Both the position numbers and the translations under genes were made by a program. From assembly GCA_027214385.1 (NCBI GenBank), contig JAPVXR010000001.1:496001-560000 (forward strand): DNA of 64,000 bases, written 5' to 3'. A model generated the notes under the pieces. The model made no database searches, was not told the origin of the DNA, and worked only from the letters and a program-made list of their open reading frames with translations. Source of the DNA: Cryomorphaceae bacterium 1068. Lineage in GTDB: Bacteria > Bacteroidota > Bacteroidia > Flavobacteriales_D > Cryomorphaceae. This document shows, piece after piece, positions 27,738 through 35,348 of this stretch (position 1 is the first letter of the stretch; each line of letters begins with the position of its first letter).

Positions 27738-28520
27738 ATGACACTAATTGGAAAGAATATTCGAAAAATAAGAGGTGTTAAAAATATGAGCCAGAGTGCA
27801 TTCGCTCAATTATTTAAATTGAAGCGTGCAAGTATCGGTGCTTATGAAGAAGGTAGGGCAGAGCCAAAGATTAGCACTATTGTAGAAATAGCCAATTATT
27901 TTGGCATTAGTGTAGATGATTTACTGTTAAAGGACTTGAGTGTGAATACATTGTTTCGATTGGATATTTTTAAGGATGATTTTAATGGAGACGCTCCGAA
28001 TAATTTGACACCTAAGAATAAAGTCGCTGGAATTATTGAGGTTCCTTACATGGAGATAGAATCTGAGAAGGATTATTTTAAGTATGAACGACCTTTAGAT
28101 GAACTACCTGTGTTGTCTTTACCATTGGAGAAGGGGCGTCGATACTTGGCGTATGAAATTGGGCTGGAAGGAATTCTGTTGAAAGACTCCATGTTGTCAA
28201 GAGGAGATGTAGCAATTTGTCGACTTTCTGATAGGCAGAAACCAGAAGCATTAGAGGTTAGTCGCGTTTACCTGTTTGAGTTCAAAGAAACGTTTCTCGT
28301 GAGTAGAGTCTTGGCTAGAAGTTTAAGCAAATTAAAATTAGGTGATGAATCTGAATTTTCTTATCCCAAGGAATATGATACCAGGGATTTGATGCGAATT
28401 TGGGAAATCAGAGCCGTAATAGCTAATAGCGTTAGCGAAAAAAGCTTTTTTGAAAAACGACTTTCGGCCTTGGAAGAGGAGCTACAGATCATAAAAAATA
28501 GACTTAAGACAGATGAGTGA
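27738..28520 (+). CDS. XRE-family regulator with S24-like C-terminal domain
   Basis: A 260-residue regulator. Residues 5-62 form a Cro/cI-type helix-turn-helix (MSQSAFAQLFKLKRASIGAY as the core). Residues about 95-225 resemble the S24 (LexA/cI peptidase) fold. Ser151-Met152 (LKDSML) sits where LexA has the catalytic Ser, but the second conserved block reads LVSR (Ser189), where active proteins have VKR with the general-base Lys, so self-cleavage is doubtful. It probably works as a phage-repressor-like sensor. It is divergent from the PspA/flotillin operon and overlaps the phospholipase D-like gene by 8 bases, which makes it the likely regulator of one or both. The C-terminal 25 residues are a coiled coil. 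Confidence 0.85.
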   Translation: MTLIGKNIRKIRGVKNMSQSAFAQLFKLKRASIGAYEEGRAEPKISTIVEIANYFGISVDDLLLKDLSVNTLFRLDIFKDDFNGDAPNNLTPKNKVAGIIEVPYMEIESEKDYFKYERPLDELPVLSLPLEKGRRYLAYEIGLEGILLKDSMLSRGDVAICRLSDRQKPEALEVSRVYLFEFKETFLVSRVLARSLSKLKLGDESEFSYPKEYDTRDLMRIWEIRAVIANSVSEKSFFEKRLSALEEELQIIKNRLKTDE

Positions 28521-29196
28521 TAGTATTGATTCTTTAATAGATATACTAAGAGATTCGCTGATGGATGTTTCAATGACTCGCGCAGAGAAACGGAGCTTAA
28601 GAGAAGCTTTGAGTAGTGCGAGCCTGAATACCAACGATAGAATCAAGTTGATGAGTGAAGTTAAAGGTTTGGCTCATGGGCAAACGGATAGCGCAGAGGT
28701 TAAAAATTTGATTTCGTGGATGTACGGAGCCTTTCAAACTATTGCTAAAGACAATGAAAGAAAAGTATGGAATAGTGCTTTTTTCAGTCCTGGAGAGGAG
28801 TGTAGAGATAAGATAGTCAATAGCTTAAAATCTGCTACTCACAATATTGATATCTGTGTTTTTACAATTAGTGATGACCGCATATCAGAAACGATCATGG
28901 AAAGGCATAATCTAAGAGTACCGGTTCGAATCATCAGTGACAATGATAAGGCCTTTGATCGTGGCTCGGATTTATTTGAGTTAAGAGAAAAGGGAATTGA
29001 AATTCGTTTTGATCCTGGTCCTGTCCATATGCATCATAAATTTGCTTTGATGGATGATGTTCTTATCACGGGAAGTTACAATTGGACGCGATCAGCAGCG
29101 CATAAGAATTATGAGAACATAGTGGTGAGCAACGAATCAGGACTCGTCAAAGAATTCGCTAAGGAATTTGATCGATTGTGGTTGAAGTTTCGATAA
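28513..29196 (+). CDS. Phospholipase D-like protein with a single HKD motif
   Basis: A 227-residue protein. Residues about 85-227 form a PLD-like domain with one HKD motif (H174, K176, D181 in HMHHKFALMD) followed by GSYNWTRSA and NYENIVV. The single-motif form matches dimeric Nuc/PLD6-type endonucleases and mitochondrial PLD, so it could cut nucleic acid or phospholipid. The N-terminal 75 residues are helical, with a pattern (LIDILRDSLMD then MTRAEKRSLREAL) that resembles a TerB-type helical domain. Translation is coupled to the XRE gene. Its proximity to the PspA/flotillin/AAA operon suggests it is an effector or partner of that system; this is inference. Confidence 0.85.
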   Translation: MSDSIDSLIDILRDSLMDVSMTRAEKRSLREALSSASLNTNDRIKLMSEVKGLAHGQTDSAEVKNLISWMYGAFQTIAKDNERKVWNSAFFSPGEECRDKIVNSLKSATHNIDICVFTISDDRISETIMERHNLRVPVRIISDNDKAFDRGSDLFELREKGIEIRFDPGPVHMHHKFALMDDVLITGSYNWTRSAAHKNYENIVVSNESGLVKEFAKEFDRLWLKFR

Positions 29197-29224
29197 AAAA
29201 ACCGCCGCAATTGAATGCGGCGGT
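29195..29224 (-). terminator. Rho-independent terminator of rplS (possibly bidirectional)
   Basis: A 9-bp GC-rich stem (29201-29209 with 29216-29224) followed on the minus strand by seven T. It lies between the convergent PLD-like and rplS genes. Confidence 0.85.
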
Positions 29225-29251
29225 CTGAATCTCTGAATTTCTTCTAAAAGC

Positions 29252-29617
29252 TTACTTTGCCTTCTTAGAAACGTATCTTTTCTCTTTAATACGAGCCGCT
29301 TTTCCTTTAAGGTCACGTAGGTAGAAGATTCTTGCTCTACGAACTTTACCTTGCTTGTTCACATCAACTTTATCAATAAAAGGAGAAGCAGCAGGAAAGA
29401 TTCTTTCTACACCAATACCTCCTGAAATTTTTCGAACGGTAAAAGTCGCTGTAGTACCTGAACCTCTGCGTTGGATTACAACACCTTGAAATTGCTGGAT
29501 ACGCTCCTTATTTCCTTCCTTAATTTTATAGTGAACTGTAACGGTATCTCCTGCAGCAAAATCGGGTAGTGCTGCTTGTTCGTTAAGTTTTGCGCTTATT
29601 TCTTTTACAAAGTCCAT
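29252..29617 (-). CDS. rplS: 50S ribosomal protein L19
   Basis: A 121-residue ribosomal protein L19. It starts [20 protein letters not shown] and contains [13 protein letters not shown] and [18 protein letters not shown], the conserved L19 core; the C-terminus is basic. L19 lies at the interface between the 30S and 50S subunits. It follows trmD after 94 bases on the same strand, the usual rpsP-rimM-trmD-rplS order shortened to the last two. Its length is slightly above E. coli L19 (115). A terminator lies 28 bases after the stop. Confidence 0.97.
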   Translation of the reverse strand: MDFVKEISAKLNEQAALPDFAAGDTVTVHYKIKEGNKERIQQFQGVVIQRRGSGTTATFTVRKISGGIGVERIFPAASPFIDKVDVNKQGKVRRARIFYLRDLKGKAARIKEKRYVSKKAK

Positions 29618-29711
29618 AGTCGTTGGCTCTTGGATTACCCATTCGAATTTCGGGGTGCAATATTACGAAGAAGTTTTGAGTTATGCAGCAATTCCAAAAA
29701 CAAATTCAAGA

Positions 29712-30404
29712 CTACTCATTTCCATTGAATTTTTCCCATAAATCAGGTCTTCTGGACTTGGTTCGTTCTAGTGCTTTTTCTTCACGCCAGACTTCGATTG
29801 CGCCTTCATTTCCGGAAAGAAGAATTTCAGGAACCTTCCAACCTCTGAAATCGGCGGGTCTTGTATAGACGGGTGGGGCCAGTAAGTCATCTTGAAAGGA
29901 GTCGGTTAAAGCCGAAGTTTCATCGTTTAGCACTCCTGGCACCAATCTTACAATTGCATCCGTTAATACCGCTGCAGCCAGTTCTCCACCGCTCAAAACA
30001 TAGTCTCCTATGGAGATTTCTTTGGTGATGTATTGCTCTCTGATTCGTTCGTCAACGCCTTTGTAGTGGCCACAAAGAATTGCAATATTCTTTTTCGTTG
30101 ATAGCGAATTAGCCTTTGATTGAGTTAGGGTCGCCCCGTCAGGAGTCATGTAGATGAGGTCATCGTATTCTCTTTCGGCCATTATTTGATCGAAGCACCG
30201 TGCTATAGGTTCGGCTGACATGACCATCCCTGCACCACCGCCGTAAGCATAGTCATCAATGCTTCGCTGATTCTGCAGACTGAAGCCCCGAAGATCATGG
30301 ACTACAATTTCCACGATTCCCTTGCTCTGTGATCGCTTGACGATACTATCGTTAAGCGGACTTTGCAACAGGTTTGGCAAACCGGTCAAAATATCTATCC
30401 TCAT
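29712..30404 (-). CDS. trmD: tRNA (guanine37-N1)-methyltransferase
   Basis: A 230-residue SPOUT methyltransferase that makes m1G37 in tRNAs, preventing frameshifts. Signatures: [17 protein letters not shown] at the start, [20 protein letters not shown] (SAM-binding trefoil knot loop), [11 protein letters not shown], and the C-terminal [17 protein letters not shown] region needed for tRNA binding. I chose the ATG at 30404; an upstream ATG at 30425 overlaps a consensus -7 element, which supports the shorter form. rplS follows after 94 bases. Confidence 0.96.
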   Translation of the reverse strand: MRIDILTGLPNLLQSPLNDSIVKRSQSKGIVEIVVHDLRGFSLQNQRSIDDYAYGGGAGMVMSAEPIARCFDQIMAEREYDDLIYMTPDGATLTQSKANSLSTKKNIAILCGHYKGVDERIREQYITKEISIGDYVLSGGELAAAVLTDAIVRLVPGVLNDETSALTDSFQDDLLAPPVYTRPADFRGWKVPEILLSGNEGAIEVWREEKALERTKSRRPDLWEKFNGNE

Positions 30405-30424
30405 GTTTGGCCTTTTATTTGCCA

Positions 30425-30432
30425 CAAAAGTA
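30425..30432 (-). promoter_or_regulatory. Bacteroidota -7 element (TACTTTTG) of trmD-rplS
   Basis: Exact TAnnTTTG on the minus strand, 20 bases before the ATG at 30404. No clear -33 element at the expected spacing. Confidence 0.5.
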
Positions 30433-30471
30433 ATTCGATTTCAGCTATGAGCCGATAATCGGGATTATTGC

Positions 30472-30500
30472 TTGAAAAAAGCGCTGACTTCCTATTTTTG
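30472..30500 (+). promoter_or_regulatory. Promoter of the WG-repeat gene
   Basis: TTG at 30472-30474, an 18-base spacer and TATTTTTG at 30493-30500. Only 4 bases separate it from the GTG at 30505, so the mRNA is probably leaderless. The TTG that could be read as a longer start is itself the -33 element. Confidence 0.6.
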
Positions 30501-30504
30501 CACC

Positions 30505-32637
30505 GTGAAAAATCATTTGATTTCATTCTCGATACTTTGCTTTGGTTTTCTTCTGCTGAGTGCCGGGCTCCCGGGGCGGCTTCAAAAAGCCTACAATGCT
30601 CTGGCTATTTACGACTATTTTCAAGCGAAGGAGTTGTTTTACAAAAGCCTCAAGAATGACCCCGTGGCGGCGAGTTATGGCTTAAGTATCATCTACGGTA
30701 GAAACGACAACCCATTTACTCATATTGATTCGGCTCATAAGTACATTAATATTTCTGAGCAAAATTGGGCAAGTGTTGATGCTAAATCCAGAATCGACTA
30801 TTCTGTAGTTGGGGTTGATAGCTTGTCCATTTTGGGGCAGGCTTATACAGTAGATAGTCTGGCTTTTCTGAGAGCTAAAGCAGTAAACGAAATCTCCGAT
30901 TGGAATGAATTTATAGATAATTTTGACAATGCTGAGTTCCAAGCATTGGCCATTGAGAAAAGAAATGAAATATTATTTCAGTCGGCCAAAGCCGAAAACA
31001 CTTCGGAAGCTTATGCGACTTTTTTAACAAATTTCCCCAATGCGGAGCAAAAAGAAGAAGCTGAGAAACTATATGACGAGAGGAATTTTGAGGAGCGAAC
31101 AGCCGACAATACTCTTGAGAGCTATCAAAGTTTTATTGATTCCTTTCCATTGAGTCCGTATGTGCCTGATGCCGAGGAGAGGATTTTTAATCTGGCTACT
31201 GCCGGTGGTAAGGCTCAAGACTATTTGTCTTTTGTTGAGTTATTCATTTCTAATCCTTACACCGATATCGCTTGGAAAAGAATTTATGCGCTTGAAGTAA
31301 AAGAGATCACCGCCCAGAGCATTGCAGAGTTTACGTTGAACTACCCCAACTATCCATTTATGCCAGAGCTGAAACAGCAATTTGAGTTGGCCGTCACTCG
31401 TTTTTATCCCATCACCGATGGAGATTATTGGGGTTTCATCAATGATAAGGGAGAAGTGGCCATTGCACCGAAATACGAATGGGTAGAAAATTTTTCTGAC
31501 GGAATTGCTATGGTAGGCATCGGTGATGAAGTAACGTATATCGATAAAGAAGAGAAAGAGATTTCCAAGAAACGTTTTTCTGACGGCTTTGCCTTCAATA
31601 GAGGTCTTGCCGTAGTTGAAAAAGACGATGGTTACGGAATAATTAATCGAATAGGTGAATTCGTCGTTGAACCCATTTATGATGATATTGGCGAAAACTC
31701 AGAAGGCTTTTTCTATGTTGAAAAGGATGGTTTTTTCGGTTATGTAAATGAAGCAGGGGAAAATGTCATACCCTTTATTTATGCCGATGCACAGGATTTT
31801 CATCAAGGAGTAGCTGTAGTTTCGGATTCATCAGGGGCGAAAGGACTTATCAATAAAGTAGGAAATCAGATAACTCCTTTTAATTATGATTGGATCGAGT
31901 CTTTCACTTCAATAGAGCTCCCCGTTCGGTATAGACAAAATGGATCATTCGGATTATTGAACCGCGGTGGACTCAATTTGACTGACAGCTTGTACCAGGC
32001 TCTAGGTGAATTTAGTGATGGGCTTATTTTGGCTTCCTCTGATGATTTGTATGGATTTCTAAATACCAAGGGAGATACCGTTATTGATTTCTTGTATTCA
32101 TACTCGCCCGCTGCATTGACAAACTCAAAGTTTGAAAATGGTTATGCTAAGGTTTATCAAAAAGACAAAGTTGGAGTGATTGACTCGACTGGTTTTAAAG
32201 TATTTCCTGCCATTTTTGAAGACATCGGTACCTTTACAGGCAATCTGATTCCGGTGAAAAAACGAGGTAAATGGGGATATTCCGATCTTGACGTGAATCT
32301 CGCTCTTGGATATCAGTATGACTATGTCTCTAACTTTTCAGATTCACTGGCCATTGTATCTGAGGATGGTTTATTTGGAGTAATTGATACTTTGGGGAAG
32401 ACCAAAACTCCATTGGTATTTCGTTCCGTGGAGTGGATTGATACACTTTTATTGGTGCAGGATACCGCCTTTGGTATTATAAGTTTGACTCAAGATACTC
32501 TTGTGCCCTTACAATACGATAAAATTAGTCGAATAGACAAGAAAGTAGTTCAGCTAAAGAGGTTTAACGGAACTTATGATTATTACGACCTTAGCAAGAA
32601 GGGGTTCTTGAGAAAGGAAGAAACGTTGGCTGAATGA
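30505..32637 (+). CDS. WG-repeat protein with N-terminal TPR-like region
   Basis: A 710-residue exported or membrane-anchored protein. I place the start at the GTG at 30505 because the promoter covers the upstream TTG start; it then begins MKNHLISFSILCFGFLLLS, a good signal peptide. Residues about 22-290 are helical and TPR/tol-pal-like (AKELFYKSLKNDP; SFIDSFPLSPY; FTLNYPNYPFMPE). From about residue 300 to the end there are ten or more WG repeats (YWGFINDKGEVAIAPKYEW; YGIINRIGEFVVEPIYDDI; FFGYVNEAGENVIPFIY and others), beta units of about 45 residues found in many Bacteroidota surface proteins, probably for binding. Function unknown. It overlaps the PLP decarboxylase gene by four bases (ATGA). 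Confidence 0.88.
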   Translation: MKNHLISFSILCFGFLLLSAGLPGRLQKAYNALAIYDYFQAKELFYKSLKNDPVAASYGLSIIYGRNDNPFTHIDSAHKYINISEQNWASVDAKSRIDYSVVGVDSLSILGQAYTVDSLAFLRAKAVNEISDWNEFIDNFDNAEFQALAIEKRNEILFQSAKAENTSEAYATFLTNFPNAEQKEEAEKLYDERNFEERTADNTLESYQSFIDSFPLSPYVPDAEERIFNLATAGGKAQDYLSFVELFISNPYTDIAWKRIYALEVKEITAQSIAEFTLNYPNYPFMPELKQQFELAVTRFYPITDGDYWGFINDKGEVAIAPKYEWVENFSDGIAMVGIGDEVTYIDKEEKEISKKRFSDGFAFNRGLAVVEKDDGYGIINRIGEFVVEPIYDDIGENSEGFFYVEKDGFFGYVNEAGENVIPFIYADAQDFHQGVAVVSDSSGAKGLINKVGNQITPFNYDWIESFTSIELPVRYRQNGSFGLLNRGGLNLTDSLYQALGEFSDGLILASSDDLYGFLNTKGDTVIDFLYSYSPAALTNSKFENGYAKVYQKDKVGVIDSTGFKVFPAIFEDIGTFTGNLIPVKKRGKWGYSDLDVNLALGYQYDYVSNFSDSLAIVSEDGLFGVIDTLGKTKTPLVFRSVEWIDTLLLVQDTAFGIISLTQDTLVPLQYDKISRIDKKVVQLKRFNGTYDYYDLSKKGFLRKEETLAE

Positions 32638-32652
32638 ATAATCTTAATTTTG
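32626..32652 (+). promoter_or_regulatory. Promoter inside the 5' end of the PLP decarboxylase frame
   Basis: TTG at 32626-32628, a 16-base spacer and TAATTTTG at 32645-32652. It ends 23 bases before an in-frame ATG at 32676, the distance seen at other genes here, so a transcript could start at that shorter form. Confidence 0.45.
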
Positions 32653-34100
32653 CCGATCCCATTGAGGAGGATAGCATGAAAAAGCAGCCTGCTGAAGAAG
32701 CGACCTTAAGAGAAATTTTTGACTTGATGCAGAATTGGATTGAAGAGAGTCGCAATCCTGAAACATCAGTCATTAATTACTTAGCCCCTCAAGAATTGAG
32801 TGAAAAGCTCGATTTTGGCCTTCGCCGTGAAGGTGGAGGAAATGAGATGATGATTGAAGAGGTGAAGCAATACCTTACTTACGCGGTTAGGACCGCCAAT
32901 CCGGCATACCTCAATCAACTATTCGGAGGATTTGGATTCCCTGGTTTTGTGGGAGAGCTGATTACAGCACTCACCAATACTTCAATGTATACGTATGAAG
33001 TAGCCCCGGTTGCCACTTTAATGGAAAAAGCACTCATCGAGAAAATGCTCACTTTCACCGGTTGGAGACAAGGTGAAGGAATTTTCACATCGGGTGGTTC
33101 GCAGTCGAATCTTTACGCCATGTTGTTGGCGCGAAATGCCACCTTTTCTGAAGTTAAGACCCAAGGAATAACAGCTCTTCCGAAATTGGCCGTTCTCGTC
33201 TCTGAGCGGAGTCATTTTTCACTCCTGAAAGCAGCAAATACTATAGGTATTGGTCATAATGGTGTAGTGAAGGTTAAGACAGATGAAAGAGGTAAAATGC
33301 GAGGAGCCGCTGTGGCTCAGGCACTGGAAGAAACCATAAAGAAAGGAATGGTTCCGTTCATGATCTGCTCTACGGCTGGAACTACTGAAACGGGATCATT
33401 CGATTCTATCGATGAAATCACCGAGCTTGCTGAAAATCATGGGCTTTGGCACCATGTGGATGGTTCTTGGGGTGGAAGCTTAATTCTAAGTGATAAGTAC
33501 CAGCCTTTTTTCAAAGGACTCGAAAGAGCTGACAGCTTTACGTGGAATCCGCATAAGTTGATGAGTATCCCTCTTACTTGCTCGGCCTTCATGGCTAAGG
33601 AAAAAGGTATAATGAGAAAGGAGATACAATCCAATAACGCAGATTATATCTACCACGATTACGACAATTCAGAGTTTGATACAGGACCCTCAAGTTTGTC
33701 TTGTGGCAGGCGAGTAGACTCGCTCAAGCTATGGCTCTCATGGAACTATTGGGGAGAAGAGGGGTATCGAGAAAGAGTAGAGAAATGTATGCAACTCGCG
33801 GATTATGCCACTGAAAAAGTGAAGGAATCTGCGGAACTGGAGCTCATGTTTTCGACTGAAAGTTTAAATGTTAATTTTCGGTTTGTCGTTCCGGAAGGTG
33901 AAAATGCGGATGAGTTCAATAAGAGGTTACGCTACGAACTGGTTCAAAAAGGCCTCGCTATGGTGAATTATTGCACACTTGAGGCAGGGCTATCCATTCG
34001 ACTCGTTTTGCTCAATCCCGATTTAAATCCTGAAGATATCGATCGCTTTTTCGATCGCTTTATCGCTACAGGTCGCTTATTGCTTCAAAAGACCCTCTGA
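32634..34100 (+). CDS. PLP-dependent group II amino acid decarboxylase
   Basis: A 488-residue PLP enzyme of the glutamate / diaminobutyrate / cysteine-sulfinate decarboxylase group. Motifs: TSGGSQSNLYAM (phosphate-binding region), CSTAGTTETGSFD, HHVDGSWGG (Asp contacting the pyridine nitrogen), and SFTWNPHKLMSIP with the Schiff-base Lys in NPHK. The sequence does not show which amino acid is decarboxylated. The start at 32634 overlaps the WG-repeat stop as ATGA, the usual sign of coupling, but a consensus promoter lies inside the first codons and the ATG at 32676 (MKKQPAEE) would follow it at normal distance; both forms may be made. No transporter or polyamine genes are adjacent. Confidence 0.88.
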   Translation: MNNLNFADPIEEDSMKKQPAEEATLREIFDLMQNWIEESRNPETSVINYLAPQELSEKLDFGLRREGGGNEMMIEEVKQYLTYAVRTANPAYLNQLFGGFGFPGFVGELITALTNTSMYTYEVAPVATLMEKALIEKMLTFTGWRQGEGIFTSGGSQSNLYAMLLARNATFSEVKTQGITALPKLAVLVSERSHFSLLKAANTIGIGHNGVVKVKTDERGKMRGAAVAQALEETIKKGMVPFMICSTAGTTETGSFDSIDEITELAENHGLWHHVDGSWGGSLILSDKYQPFFKGLERADSFTWNPHKLMSIPLTCSAFMAKEKGIMRKEIQSNNADYIYHDYDNSEFDTGPSSLSCGRRVDSLKLWLSWNYWGEEGYRERVEKCMQLADYATEKVKESAELELMFSTESLNVNFRFVVPEGENADEFNKRLRYELVQKGLAMVNYCTLEAGLSIRLVLLNPDLNPEDIDRFFDRFIATGRLLLQKTL

Positions 34101-34145
34101 TTAACCTAACATAATTAAATACTCTTACGCTATAGGCTATGACGA

Positions 34146-34175
34146 TTGCTTTGAGGCATGTGCTTTGTAACTTTG
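34146..34175 (+). promoter_or_regulatory. Promoter of dps
   Basis: TTG at 34146-34148, a 19-base spacer and TAACTTTG at 34168-34175, 23 bases before the ATG. The -33 region lies within a 13-base sequence (34139-34151) repeated upstream of feoA. Confidence 0.65.
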
Positions 34176-34198
34176 TATTGGATTAAAACAAAATAATT

Positions 34199-34696
34199 AT
34201 GGAAACTAAAGCAAAAGAAAAGTCATTTATCAAATTGGGTTTTGATAAAGATGAAGCATATGAAGTAGTAGAAACCCTTAACGCCCTCTTGGCAAATTAT
34301 GCGGTTCTATATCAAAAGATCAGAAATTTTCATTGGAATGTTACGGGTGGGGATTTCTTTGATATCCACGAAAAATTGGAGGAAGAATATACTGCAGCTG
34401 CGGAATACATCGATTCAGTAGCGGAGAGAATTCGAATTCTTGGATTCAAGCCATTGAGTACACTTTCTGCCTACATTGAAAAATCAGACATCGAGGAGAC
34501 TGAAGAAGACCTCAGCGGAGCCCAAATGATGGAAATAATCGTAGAAGATTACGAAACGCTACTCTCGTTTATGGTCGATGCAGCTGATGCAGCAATTGAG
34601 CATGGAGACATAGGAACAGAAACATTGATGAGAGAAATTCTGTCTCGCACAGAAGAGAAGCATTGGATGTTTACTGCTTTTATTAAAAAGGGGTAG
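34199..34696 (+). CDS. dps: Dps ferritin-like DNA-protection protein
   Basis: A 165-residue Dps. The ferroxidase-site residues fall at E. coli positions minus six: H45 (NFHW), H57 (DIHE), E61, D72 and E76 (YIDSVAERI). Dps forms a 12-subunit shell that oxidises Fe(II) with hydrogen peroxide and stores it, protecting DNA; in some species it also coats DNA through a basic N-terminus, and here the tail METKAKEKSFIK is mildly basic. It stands alone, with its own promoter, 652 bases before the next protein gene, a coiled-coil lipoprotein on the opposite strand. Three structured elements follow it. Iron or peroxide control is likely from the family, and a sequence shared with the feoAB upstream region is consistent. 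Confidence 0.96.
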   Translation: METKAKEKSFIKLGFDKDEAYEVVETLNALLANYAVLYQKIRNFHWNVTGGDFFDIHEKLEEEYTAAAEYIDSVAERIRILGFKPLSTLSAYIEKSDIEETEEDLSGAQMMEIIVEDYETLLSFMVDAADAAIEHGDIGTETLMREILSRTEEKHWMFTAFIKKG

Positions 34697-34815
34697 TCGA
34701 AAAAAATATGACTGTAAATGATTGAATTTCAAATATAAATCATATTATTATCACAGTTAACGTAAAATACCGGCTCGCAATGTAGTCCGGCACGTAAATT
34801 GACGTGAAAAACATT

Positions 34816-34908
34816 GTAAGCATCTTACTTCATCAGAATTGGTTATTCTGATTGGTTAAAATGATTGGTTAAACAAGAAACCCGCCTAACGAGGCGGGTT
34901 TCTTGTTT
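34816..34908 (+). ncRNA. Tandem structured RNA element, copy 1
   Basis: About 93 bases in the order: hairpin GTAAG-cat-CTTAC; hairpin ATCAGAA-ttggtta-TTCTGAT; single-stranded TGATTGGTTAAA repeated twice; then a 16-bp perfect terminator stem (34871-34886 with 34893-34908) with loop TAACGA. The spacing and layout are repeated in two more copies. A conserved TTGnCGT lies about 17 bases upstream, but no consensus -7 element. It could be a small RNA or a 3' UTR element of dps. No coding capacity is seen in this stretch. Confidence 0.55.
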
Positions 34909-35025
34909 ATGGTGTTTTTTCCCTATCTCAATGCAGACAGTTGTTTGCGAAGCATTTCAAAAGCTGAAGATGAGAAAATCTGTTAATGATGTAACCTTAT
35001 GGAATAAACTGCGTTTTAATAACCA

Positions 35026-35119
35026 GTAAGCATCTTATTTTTATCAGAGCTGGTTACTCTGATTGGTTAAAATGATTGGTTAAATAAAAAACCCGCCTAA
35101 CGAGGCGGGTTTTTTATTT
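35026..35119 (+). ncRNA. Tandem structured RNA element, copy 2
   Basis: Starts 210 bases after copy 1. The second hairpin is ATCAGAG-ctggtta-CTCTGAT: the closing pair changes from A-T (copy 1) to G-C with both strands changed, which supports a real RNA stem. The first hairpin ends CTTAT (one G-U pair). Terminator stem 35082-35097 with 35104-35119, ending TTTTTTATTT. Confidence 0.55.
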
Positions 35120-35237
35120 TATCGTTGTATAAACATTAGCGAGTTCTTGATCTACTTCATATTTGGTTTAGTCGAAAGATGATTCAAAAAATCTGTTAAC
35201 GACAAAACCTTTTTAAAATATTGTCGTTTATCTAAGA

Positions 35238-35328
35238 GTAAGCATCTTACTTCATCAGAATTGGTTACTCTGATTGGTTAAAATGATTGGTTAAATAAAA
35301 AACCCGCCAAACGAGGCGGGTTTTTTAT
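35238..35328 (+). ncRNA. Tandem structured RNA element, copy 3
   Basis: Starts 212 bases after copy 2. GTAAG/CTTAC hairpin is intact; the second hairpin is ATCAGAA/CTCTGAT, with the closing pair mismatched (half of the change seen between copies 1 and 2). Terminator stem 35295-35308 with 35315-35328. Its 3' end lies about 20 bases from the stop of the convergent lipoprotein gene and could terminate transcription from both sides. Confidence 0.55.
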
Positions 35329-35348
35329 GTCTTAAACCTTTTTGATTT

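Noticed and set aside
34816-35328. CRISPR array suggested by regular repeat spacing
   Set aside because: Units are about 94 bases, only three copies, each ends in a terminator hairpin, and the sequence between copies is itself partly similar. There is no cas gene.
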